This document shows positions 1 through 6,862 of a DNA stretch of 56,772 nucleotides, in pieces. Origin of the DNA: Kamptonema sp. UHCC 0994 (lineage in GTDB: Bacteria; Cyanobacteriota; Cyanobacteriia; Cyanobacteriales; Microcoleaceae); the NCBI RefSeq assembly GCF_029167235.1, contig NZ_JARFTR010000079.1, forward strand, positions 1-56,772, written 5' to 3'. The notes below the pieces were generated by a model that worked only from the letters and a program-made list of their open reading frames with translations, was not told where the DNA came from and searched no databases. Every line of letters starts with the position of its first letter. Position 1 is the stretch's first letter. The position numbers and the translations under genes are program-made.

Positions 1-32
1 GGCGGCGTTACAAGGAGTTTTGTGTAAGTCCT
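1..32. repeat. Right part of a dispersed palindromic element
   Basis: The window opens with GGCGGCGTTAC, the right arm of the inverted repeat seen intact at 6396-6445. It is followed at 22-32 by GTGTAAGTCCT, a variant of the GTGCGTAAGTCCT terminal motif that brackets similar elements near 1.2 kb and 6.4 kb. The left half lies outside the window. Confidence 0.55.
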
Positions 33-49
33 AATATATAAAAATTTCA

Positions 50-77
50 AATTTTTAATTTTTAATTTTTAATTTTT
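50..77. repeat. Heptanucleotide tandem repeat (AATTTTT)x4
   Basis: Four consecutive copies of the 7-mer AATTTTT lie upstream of hemE. Short tandemly repeated repetitive heptamers (STRR) are typical of filamentous cyanobacteria. The array falls in the hemE leader region and may influence promoter geometry, but this is inference. Confidence 0.7.
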
Positions 78-160
78 AACAAGGTTTGCGTGAAAAAGGG
101 GAATCTGGGAATGGTAAGCTATCAACAACCTTTAAATATGTAGTTCAGAGTAAAGTAGAG

Positions 161-1216
161 ATGGCCGGATCAACCCAAGAACCCTTGTTATTACGGGCCG
201 CACGCGGTGAAGTGTTAGAGCGTCCGCCGGTGTGGATGATGCGGCAGGCGGGTCGCTATATGAAAGCTTATCGGGATTTAAGAGATAAGTATCCATCTTT
301 TCGCGATCGCTCGGAAAAAACAGATATCGCAGTGGAAATTTCCCTGCAACCCTTTCGAGCTTTTGAACCTGATGGTGTGATTTTATTTTCAGATATTTTG
401 ACCCCCCTGCCTGGAATTGGCATTAATTTTGATATTGTGGAAAGTCGCGGGCCGATGATTGACCCGCCGATCCGCTCTTTGAAACAAATCGAGCAACTTC
501 ACCCGCTGGAACCAGCAGAGTCACTGCCTTTCATCCGGGAGATTTTACAGACTTTGCGCCAAGAAGTAGGCGATCGCGCGACAGTATTGGGCTTTGTGGG
601 CGCTCCTTGGACTTTAGCAGCCTATGCTATTGAAGGTAAAAGCTCCAAAGACTATACTGTGATTAAGGGCATGGCATTTTCAGAGCCCGCAATGCTGCAT
701 CAATTTTTGAGTAAATTAGCAGACGCGATCGCTATTTATGTCCGCTACCAAATTGACTGCGGAGCACAAGTAGTACAGATGTTCGACTCTTGGGCGGGAC
801 AGTTGAGTCCCCAAGACTACGAAACCTTTGCTCTACCTTATCAGCGCCAAGTAGTTGAGCAAGTGAAAGCTACTCACCCAGATACACCTCTGATCCTTTA
901 TATTAATGGCAGTGCTGGACTACTGGAGCGGATGCCCAAGTCTGGCGTTGACCTAGTTAGTGTAGACTGGACAGTAGATATGGCCGAAGCAAGAGCTAGG
1001 CTCGGTTCTAAAGTTGGGGTGCAAGGAAACATCGATCCTTGTGTATTATTTGGCTCAAAAGATTTTATTCGGGAACGTATTCTCGAAACCATTCGCAAAG
1101 CAGGAAACAAAGGCCACATCCTGAATTTAGGACACGGTGTTTTGCAAAATACACCAGAAGAAAATGTCGGCTTTTTCTTTGAAACAGCAAAACAAGCTGA
1201 CAAATTACTTTCTTAG
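161..1216 (+). CDS. hemE: Uroporphyrinogen decarboxylase
   Basis: HemE removes four carboxyl groups from uroporphyrinogen III to give coproporphyrinogen III, a cytoplasmic step shared by haem and chlorophyll synthesis. The protein has the family signature near its N-terminus ([13 protein letters not shown]), the [13 protein letters not shown] segment that carries the substrate-binding Asp, and the GVQGNIDP and LNLGHGV motifs towards the C-terminus. From the ATG at 161 it is 351 residues, the usual family length. An in-frame ATG at 86 would add 25 residues unlike the family, so I chose 161, where homologues begin MAGS or similar; the ribosome binding site there is weak (GTAGAG just upstream). 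It stands alone, with repeats on both sides. The identification is very safe; only the start is debatable. Confidence 0.96.
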   Translation: MAGSTQEPLLLRAARGEVLERPPVWMMRQAGRYMKAYRDLRDKYPSFRDRSEKTDIAVEISLQPFRAFEPDGVILFSDILTPLPGIGINFDIVESRGPMIDPPIRSLKQIEQLHPLEPAESLPFIREILQTLRQEVGDRATVLGFVGAPWTLAAYAIEGKSSKDYTVIKGMAFSEPAMLHQFLSKLADAIAIYVRYQIDCGAQVVQMFDSWAGQLSPQDYETFALPYQRQVVEQVKATHPDTPLILYINGSAGLLERMPKSGVDLVSVDWTVDMAEARARLGSKVGVQGNIDPCVLFGSKDFIRERILETIRKAGNKGHILNLGHGVLQNTPEENVGFFFETAKQADKLLS

Positions 1217-1305
1217 AACTTACGCACGGACAACATAATTTGTCAAAAGCGACCGTAGGGAAGCAATCTCAAACTATGTTTTTCGTACTTAGTGCGTAAG
1301 TCCTG
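1215..1305. repeat. MITE-like element with TIR AACTTACGCAC / GTGCGTAAGT
   Basis: AGAACTTACGCAC begins over the hemE stop codon and is mirrored by GTGCGTAAGTCCTG ending at 1305. The roughly 90-bp interval has no coding potential. The same terminal motifs bracket a palindrome at 6377-6466, so this is probably one copy of a dispersed non-autonomous element. Confidence 0.5.
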
Positions 1306-1387
1306 TTTCTGTCTCCACCTAACATTAAGTAAGGGAAGGTAGGAGAGATGAAAGAGAAGAGGGAGTTAAAAGTATGAGGAAGGTAAA

Positions 1388-1455
1388 CCCTCCCCATCCT
1401 CCCCATATTCCCCATCTCCCCAATCTTCCCATCTTCCCATCCTTCTTCTCCCTTC
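1388..1455. repeat. Pyrimidine-rich imperfect heptamer tract
   Basis: A strand-biased run of CCTCCCCAT, TTCCCCAT and CTTCCCAT units lies directly before the epimerase start. It can be read as coding in frame with the epimerase, but the translation is a low-complexity Pro/His run with no family counterpart. I treat it as a degenerate tandem repeat in the leader. Confidence 0.6.
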
Positions 1456-1460
1456 CTGCA

Positions 1461-2420
1461 ATGAACCCGAAGCGAATTCTTGTGACAGGTGCTAGCGGCT
1501 GCATTGGTCACTATATCGCCGAAACCCTGATCCAAAATACAGACCATGAATTGTATCTGCTAGTCCGTAACCCAGACAAGCTAGGTTTTGACTTAAATGC
1601 TCGTCCTGGTATCAATATAATTCAAGCTGACTTGCGAGAGGTGGATAAATTCACCGATTTGTTAAAGACAATTAATGTGGCAATTCTCGCCGCAACTTCT
1701 TGGGGTGGCACGCAGGAAGTTTTTGATATTAATGTTGTTAAAACTATTAGGTTGATCAAGTTACTTTCTCCACAAAATTGTCAGCAAGTTATTTACTTTT
1801 CTACTGCAAGTATCCTCGATCGTAATAACAATTTACTTAAGGAAGCTGGTCAACTCGGAACGGACTATATCCGGTCAAAATATGACTGTATGTGGCAGTT
1901 ATCTCGACTGACAGATGTGCCTCCGATTACGAGTGTTTTTCCGACTTTGGTATTGGGAGGCGATGCTAATAAACCTTATTCTCATCTGTCATCAGGCATA
2001 CCGGAAGTAGCAAAATGGATTAATGTAATTCGCTGGTTTAAAGCTGATGCGAGTTTTCACTTTATGCACGGGGTGGATATTGCTGAAGTAGTACGCTACT
2101 TGGTTGAACATCCTCCGGCATCTAAAGAGAAGCGAAAATTTGTGCTGGGAAATCCAGAAATAACAGTTAATCAGGTAGTAGAAGAAGCTTGTGCTTATTT
2201 GAATAAAAAAATATTTTTTCGGATTACTCTATCTCCTTGGTTAGCAGATTTATTAATTGTATTGTTCCAGATTCAGATGGCTCCTTGGGATAGATTTTGT
2301 TTGGAATATCGCCATTTTAGCTATAAAGAACCTCTGAATCCTCAAAGTCTTGGGTTGCCTAGTTACTGCACTAATTTTGCAGATGTTTTAAGGGTAAGTG
2401 GGGTTCCAGGGAAGGAGTGA
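1461..2420 (+). CDS. NAD(P)-dependent epimerase/dehydratase family protein
   Basis: This is an extended short-chain dehydrogenase of 319 residues from the ATG at 1461. The N-terminal Rossmann fold has the dinucleotide motif GASGCIG after a short beta strand (KRILVT). A Ser-rich strand (YFSTAS) and a YIRSKYD segment supply the YxxxK-type catalytic pair. The family acts on nucleotide sugars, flavonoid-like or isoprenoid substrates in the cytoplasm, and the exact substrate cannot be read from the sequence. An upstream ATG at 1374 would add a repeat-encoded Pro/His-rich leader, so I reject it. The neighbours hemE and the DUF29-like gene give no functional hint, and repeats separate it from hemE. 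Confidence 0.85.
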   Translation: MNPKRILVTGASGCIGHYIAETLIQNTDHELYLLVRNPDKLGFDLNARPGINIIQADLREVDKFTDLLKTINVAILAATSWGGTQEVFDINVVKTIRLIKLLSPQNCQQVIYFSTASILDRNNNLLKEAGQLGTDYIRSKYDCMWQLSRLTDVPPITSVFPTLVLGGDANKPYSHLSSGIPEVAKWINVIRWFKADASFHFMHGVDIAEVVRYLVEHPPASKEKRKFVLGNPEITVNQVVEEACAYLNKKIFFRITLSPWLADLLIVLFQIQMAPWDRFCLEYRHFSYKEPLNPQSLGLPSYCTNFADVLRVSGVPGKE

Positions 2421-2493
2421 ATGGTATAAATTTAGCGGTATTAGTTATCTTAGTAACAAGACATTTTTCAGGTGAAAGTGAGGGAATATTGTC

Positions 2494-3003
2494 GTGACTC
2501 AAGAGCTGATAGATTTAAGAGCGAGTATTGTTGAAGGGCGTTATGAAGATGCTTTGGTTATTGTTGATGAGCTAGAGTGGATGAGTAAAAAAGGCATTTT
2601 GCTAAATATTGAGAGTTTTCTAGTTAGAATGCTGGTTCATTTGATTAAAAACGAAGTCGAACAGAGGTTAACTAATTCTTGGGTGGCTTCGATTCGAGAT
2701 TCGATTATTAAGATTCAAGATTTGAATCTAAAAGAAAATAACACTTCATATTATATCAAAGAAAATGAATGGGACTCGCGGTTAGAAATGGCTTTTAAAG
2801 ATGCTATTTTTGAGGCAAGTACGGAAGTAGCTAATGGAGCATATAAACCGCGTCAACTCAGACAAATACTTGATGAAAGCAGGATTTTAACGAGAGCTAA
2901 TGAATTACTGAGATTGACTTATTTGCATTCAAATCAGACATTGCGGGATGCAATAAATCAGGAATTTATTAAATTGCCAGGTGGAGAAGATTGGGTTGAT
3001 TAG
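2494..3003 (+). CDS. DUF29-like protein
   Basis: A 169-residue protein of unknown function starting with GTG. A purine-rich GTGAGGG lies about 9 bases upstream and supports this start. The pattern DELEWMSKK, then a hydrophobic LLNIESFLVRMLVHLIK helix and a SWVASIRDSI segment, is like the DUF29 family, which is abundant in cyanobacteria and has no assigned biochemical role. It is mostly helical, with no signal peptide or membrane segment. It lies 73 bp after the epimerase gene on the same strand and converges with the Uma2-like gene. DUF29 and Uma2 genes are both high-copy families in cyanobacteria, so the adjacency may be chance. Confidence 0.65.
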   Translation: MTQELIDLRASIVEGRYEDALVIVDELEWMSKKGILLNIESFLVRMLVHLIKNEVEQRLTNSWVASIRDSIIKIQDLNLKENNTSYYIKENEWDSRLEMAFKDAIFEASTEVANGAYKPRQLRQILDESRILTRANELLRLTYLHSNQTLRDAINQEFIKLPGGEDWVD

Positions 3004-3040
3004 ATTCAAGATTTATAGGTAAGCTTTTTAGCTATCTTTC

Positions 3041-3652
3041 TTAAAACTTAATGCGGCGATAAATTTCCGACATCGGAAGTTCTACATTTAAACTATGCAG
3101 TAAAATCGACTGTTCAATGCGATCGTAAACTTGCCATTCCCAACGCTCCTTACTATCGCGATTGCTGTTGTGATATTGCTCAATGTAAGGTTCAGTTTGA
3201 CTGACAAGCAGATATTCACAAAAACTAGCAAGAGAGCGATATTTTCTAAATTTTTCACCGCGATCGTAGCCTTCAGTAGATGGCGAAAGGACTTCAACAA
3301 TCAGCAAAGGATTGAGAATTTCATCCGTGCGATCGCCATTGAATTCTGGTTCGCCATCAATTACGAGAACATCGGGATAAGTTCCGTGATTAAAGCTAGG
3401 AATCCAAATTCGTAGATCGCCATTATAGGTTTGAAAGTTGGTGTCTCGCAGAGCTACATTGAGAAAAGTCGTAATGTCTACGGCTATGCGGCTGTGAGCG
3501 GGGGAACCTCCTGACATAGTAATCATCTCTCCGTTACAATATTCGTGACGTTCTTCAGCAGTTTCCTCGATCGCTCGATACTCATCTGGAGTGAGGTGAG
3601 TCTTTGTCACATCTGGAACAAGGTTTGGCGGGTTGGTTTGAGCAATGACCAC
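3041..3652 (-). CDS. Uma2 family (restriction-endonuclease-like fold) protein
   Basis: A 203-residue member of the Uma2/DUF820 family. Visible hallmarks are the N-terminal LTPDEYRAIEE stretch, HEYCNGEMITMSGGS, the central YPDVLVIDGEPEF strand carrying the PD motif, and NPLLIVEVLSPSTEGYDRGEKFRKYR, which provides the ExL and downstream Lys of a PD-(D/E)XK-like site. The family is hugely expanded in cyanobacteria, and its biological role and any nuclease activity remain unproven. The gene is convergent with the DUF29-like gene (38 bp apart) and stands upstream of the rpmB terminator region. Family assignment is confident; function is not. Confidence 0.88.
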   Translation of the reverse strand: MVIAQTNPPNLVPDVTKTHLTPDEYRAIEETAEERHEYCNGEMITMSGGSPAHSRIAVDITTFLNVALRDTNFQTYNGDLRIWIPSFNHGTYPDVLVIDGEPEFNGDRTDEILNPLLIVEVLSPSTEGYDRGEKFRKYRSLASFCEYLLVSQTEPYIEQYHNSNRDSKERWEWQVYDRIEQSILLHSLNVELPMSEIYRRIKF

Positions 3653-3752
3653 GATCGCACCTCCTAAATAATTAGACCTTAAATCATTATTACCTACTGC
3701 TAGAAATCCGCCAATTGTGCAGTTTCCAACCTAATTGCTCGGTGCGGTTCCC

Positions 3753-3795
3753 TTAAAAAAATTGAGTGCGATCGCATCAATAAACGCGATCGCAC
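3753..3795 (-). terminator. rpmB terminator built from two HIP1 sites
   Basis: On the minus strand downstream of rpmB, GTGCGATCGC pairs with GCGATCGCAC across a 10-base loop. The perfect 10-bp stem is at 3766-3775 and 3786-3795, and is followed within a few bases by a run of seven T. Both arms are HIP1 octamers with extensions. The layout is that of a Rho-independent terminator. Confidence 0.7.
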
Positions 3796-3841
3796 CCAAA
3801 AAATTACCAGCCTTTTCAACCAAATGGTATTAATTGCCGAT

Positions 3842-4078
3842 TTAATATTTGTTCAAGTTAATTCCAGCTTCCCGCGCCAGAGCATCCAAACCCTTGAGTT
3901 GTATGGTTTTAATCGCCTTCGTAGAAAGATGTAACTTCACCCAGCGCTTCCCTTGGGGCCACCAAATCCGTTTCCACTGCAAATTCGCCTCCTGCAACTT
4001 GTGAGTGCGGCGGTGCGAGTGGGAAACAGCCATCCCATTATTCGCCTTTTTCCCTGTCAACTGACATTTCCGAGACAT
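3842..4078 (-). CDS. rpmB: 50S ribosomal protein L28
   Basis: A 78-residue large-subunit ribosomal protein. The N-terminal [16 protein letters not shown], the following VSHSHRRTH and the later W-rich QWKRIWW segment are diagnostic of bacterial L28, and the length is normal. The Cys at position 5 is the only Cys, so this copy lacks the four-Cys zinc form. It stands alone on the minus strand between htpG and the Uma2 gene, with its own terminator-like HIP1 hairpin downstream. The identification is certain by pattern. Confidence 0.97.
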   Translation of the reverse strand: MSRKCQLTGKKANNGMAVSHSHRRTHKLQEANLQWKRIWWPQGKRWVKLHLSTKAIKTIQLKGLDALAREAGINLNKY

Positions 4079-4169
4079 ATTACCCTCCAGATTACCGTTT
4101 TTCTTTGCGATGCAACCTTCAATTATAGATCGATTCGCACAAATAGGTCAAATCAGGAGTATCCTATCA

Positions 4170-4226
4170 AAATCCCCCTGTTTTCAAGCTACAGTTTATA
4201 AACTGTAGTTTTTTTCAGAGGGATTT
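4170..4226 (-). terminator. Hairpin terminator downstream of htpG
   Basis: A perfect 20-bp palindrome CTACAGTTTATAAACTGTAG (4189-4208) sits inside an outer imperfect stem. AAATCCCCCTG at 170-180 of this kilobase pairs with CAGAGGGATTT at 216-226 (10 of 11). The run of seven T follows the palindrome on the plus strand. It ends about 13 bases after the htpG stop and separates htpG from the rpmB promoter region. Confidence 0.6.
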
Positions 4227-4238
4227 GAGGACAATTGA

Positions 4239-6227
4239 TTACAATGCTCGTTCAGTTAACCGCGTCAACACCTGATTTGACCGTTCCACAAAATCCTTCA
4301 TTCCTTCAGCATCAAACCCTTTTTGAGCCATCAAAGCTAAGTCATAAACGTGATGGCAAATCATATTTGCCAACTCGCTAGATGGAGATACTCCGCTACC
4401 TTGAATAATCGCGCCTTGACTCAAATTAGCCAGATTTTGAATCAGCGGATGAGCCGTATTTACTACTAAGATATGTTCGTCAGGAAATCCAGCCGTTTGC
4501 TGCTGCAATAAAGCCGTCATATCCCGCAGTCGCCGCATCGCTTCTGGTAATAAAACAATTGCCGGTGGCGTACCCTGCGGATCGTCAGATTTCAAAGCTT
4601 CAGTACGAATAGTAACTGTTGGCTTACCGATCGCTTGTTGGAACAACTCTTTAATTTGTTCGCTGCGAGTTTTATTGGTATTCGGGTCAACAATCTCAGC
4701 TTCTTTTTCCTTATCAATCAGCGTCTCATCAAGTTCAGAATCAACTCGTGAGAATTTGACATCTTTATAGTCTCTCTCCAAGGAACTGATAAAGTGTGTA
4801 TCAATGAAAGAGTCCATAAATAGGACTTCCAAACCTTGACTCTTGTGCAGTTCCACATAAGTAGCCTGCGATGCCGGTTCAGTACAATAAAATACGCGGT
4901 TTTCGTGGCGTTTTTGATTGCGTTCCAAATACTCCTGAAGGGTAGTATAAGGTTGTGTTGAAGTTGAGGTTTCCGACTTCGGCGTTACTTCTTGCCATGC
5001 GTCTCCATCCTCAGCTTGTACTTGCACTTCTGGCGTTACATTTTCTGATTTTTCTGCCGTTGGTTGGTAAGTCGTGCGATAAATTAGGATATCTTCGACT
5101 TGCTTCTTAAACTTCTCATCATTCAGCGATCCGAACTTGACAAATGTACCGATGTCTTGCCAACAACGGATATATTCATCGCGGTTATCGCGGTAAAGTT
5201 CTTTGAGACGATCGCCTACTTTTTTGGCAATATAATCAGCAATTTTCCTGACTGTACGGTTGCTTTGTAGGGAACTGCGAGATACATTCAAAGGAATGTC
5301 TGTGCTATCAATTACCCCTCGCAATGGCATCAAGAATTTAGGGATAACTTCTTCGCAGTGCTCGCTGACAAAGACTTGATTGCAGAATAGTTTAATATTG
5401 CCTTGAGTAACATCGACATCGGGCCGCAATTTAGGGAAATATAGAATCCCGTTGACAATGAAAGGATAATCTGTATTTAGATGTACCCACAAAAGCGGTT
5501 CTTCTTGGAAGGGATAGAGGTAGCGGTAGAGTTCTAAATAATCTTCTTTGGTGAGGTTGCTAGCAGATTCTCGCCAAGCAGCTTTTTGCTTGTTAATTAC
5601 TTCGCCATCCAGTTTAATTGGCACTGGCATGAAGTCGCAGTAAGTTTTAATTAGCTGCTTAATGCGGCTGCTTTCTAAATATTCTTCTTCTTCATCTTGG
5701 AGAGTGAGAGTAATCGTTGTACCGCGTTCTGTGCGGGGAGAATCTGTCAATTCAAAGGCTGGTGAACCGTCGCAAGACCAGTGTACTGCTTGAGCACCTT
5801 CTTGGTAGGAAAGGGTATCGATTTCTACTTGTTTGGCAACCATGAAGGAAGAGTAGAAACCCAGACCAAAGTGACCGATAATTGCGTCGTTACCTTCTCC
5901 TTTGTATTTTTGAATAAATTCTTCGGCGCTGGAAAAGGCAACTTGATTGATGTATTTTTTTACTTCGTCTGCTGTTAGACCAATACCGTTATCAGAGACA
6001 GAGAGGGTTTTTTTCTCTTTATCAATGGCGAGGTGAATTTCTGGTTCGCCGATGTCGCCGCTAAATTCGCCGGAACGGGAAATCATTTTCAGTTTCGCGA
6101 TCGCATCTACGGCGTTTGATACCAGTTCCCGCAAGAATATCTCGTGGTCAGTATAGAGAGATTTCTTGATAATCGGGAAAATATTCTCGGTATGGATCGT
6201 AATTGTTCCCTGTTCGAGGACTGTCAT
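4239..6227 (-). CDS. htpG: Molecular chaperone HtpG (Hsp90)
   Basis: Bacterial Hsp90, an ATP-dependent cytoplasmic chaperone that in cyanobacteria supports heat tolerance and phycobilisome assembly. The N-terminal GHKL ATPase domain shows LRELVSNAVDAI (with the catalytic Glu and Mg-binding Asn), DNGIGL and GHFGLGFYSSFMVA. The middle-domain RGVIDSTDIPLNVSR motif is intact. The C-terminal dimerisation region ends without an MEEVD tail, as expected for bacteria. The length is 662 residues, normal for cyanobacterial HtpG. A linker at about residues 395-425 is rich in Thr, Ser and Glu. It is monocistronic, and its upstream region is filled with repeats rather than an obvious CIRCE operator. Confidence 0.97.
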   Translation of the reverse strand: MTVLEQGTITIHTENIFPIIKKSLYTDHEIFLRELVSNAVDAIAKLKMISRSGEFSGDIGEPEIHLAIDKEKKTLSVSDNGIGLTADEVKKYINQVAFSSAEEFIQKYKGEGNDAIIGHFGLGFYSSFMVAKQVEIDTLSYQEGAQAVHWSCDGSPAFELTDSPRTERGTTITLTLQDEEEEYLESSRIKQLIKTYCDFMPVPIKLDGEVINKQKAAWRESASNLTKEDYLELYRYLYPFQEEPLLWVHLNTDYPFIVNGILYFPKLRPDVDVTQGNIKLFCNQVFVSEHCEEVIPKFLMPLRGVIDSTDIPLNVSRSSLQSNRTVRKIADYIAKKVGDRLKELYRDNRDEYIRCWQDIGTFVKFGSLNDEKFKKQVEDILIYRTTYQPTAEKSENVTPEVQVQAEDGDAWQEVTPKSETSTSTQPYTTLQEYLERNQKRHENRVFYCTEPASQATYVELHKSQGLEVLFMDSFIDTHFISSLERDYKDVKFSRVDSELDETLIDKEKEAEIVDPNTNKTRSEQIKELFQQAIGKPTVTIRTEALKSDDPQGTPPAIVLLPEAMRRLRDMTALLQQQTAGFPDEHILVVNTAHPLIQNLANLSQGAIIQGSGVSPSSELANMICHHVYDLALMAQKGFDAEGMKDFVERSNQVLTRLTERAL

Positions 6228-6376
6228 AGTTTTACTTTAAGTGACTGTGAGTATAGGATTGACGCACGATGAAGCTTAAACTTCGATCCATCTTAACCCC
6301 CCTGAAAACAGGAGGAAACCCTTGGAGGGGATGGGAATCTCAAAAGTCCCCTTTTTCGGGGAGTTCGGGGATCTTT
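6228..6376. other. htpG upstream region, no gene
   Basis: This stretch has no open frame of note. It contains small G- and C-run inverted segments such as AAGTCCCC...GGGGAGTT and CCCCCCTG...CAGGAGG, and leads into the repeat elements that fill the rest of the htpG-clpB gap. I see no CIRCE palindrome. The htpG promoter should lie near 6230-6290 but I cannot define it. Confidence 0.4.
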
Positions 6377-6481
6377 ACTTACGCACACTTGTACAGTAAC
6401 GCCGCCTTCTAGGCGGTTTCTTTACCGCCTAGAAGGCGGCGTTACGTAAGTAATGCGTAAGTTCTGTCTGCGTAAGTCCTG
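6377..6481. repeat. MITE-like element with 22-bp perfect inverted repeat core
   Basis: GTAACGCCGCCTTCTAGGCGGT (6396-6417) is the exact reverse complement of 6424-6445, with a 6-base loop. Each arm also contains a small self-complementary stem (CCGCCT/AGGCGG). The core is bracketed by ACTTACGCAC (6377-6386) and TGCGTAAGT (6454-6462), with a second CTGCGTAAGTCCTG ending at 6481. The right arm recurs at position 1 of the window. Confidence 0.75.
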
Positions 6482-6599
6482 TATTTAATGATTTTGTGCG
6501 ATCGCGCCGCTTTTTTGCAAAGGGATTACCCTAAAAGGATGATTCGGTTTACCCTACTTTCAGGAAGTTGGGAGCATAACTATATCATTGATAATTATG

Positions 6600-6850
6600 T
6601 CATTACGAACTCTGCAAAGCAATGTCTAGGTCTTGGCGATTGCTTCGCGGAGCTCGCAATGACAGATCGGACAAGCATAATTATGTCATTAATAACTATG
6701 TCATTGCGACTATAATTATTATGTCATTGCGAGCGAAGCGAAGCAATCTCTTCGGACAAGCATAATTATGTCATTGCAACCACAATTATTATGTCATTGC
6801 GAGCGAAGCGAAGCAATCCCGAAGCAATCTCTAGGTCTTAGCGATTGCTA
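6600..6850. repeat. Cluster of REP-like repeats (GTCATTGCGAGCGAAGCGAAGCAATC)
   Basis: Two direct repeat units, about 6667-6750 and 6752-6820, each start with TCGGACAAGCATAATTATG and end with GCGAGCGAAGCGAAGCAATC; the first carries a 15-bp extra segment. An inverted relative (GCGATTGCTTCGCGGAGCTCGCAATGAC) lies near 6637-6664. AGCAATC and GATTGCT at the right edge can form a hairpin just after the clpB stop. No gene is supported between htpG and clpB. Confidence 0.7.
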
Positions 6851-6862
6851 AAAGTATAACAC

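Noticed and set aside
86-160. Upstream ATG extending hemE
   Set aside because: The 25 added residues do not resemble the HemE N-terminus; 161 fits the family length.
1374-1460. Upstream ATG extending the epimerase
   Set aside because: The extension is repeat-encoded Pro/His low complexity before the Rossmann strand.
3131-3415. Antisense 94-residue frame inside the Uma2 gene
   Set aside because: It is a shadow of the minus-strand coding sequence, with no independent signals.
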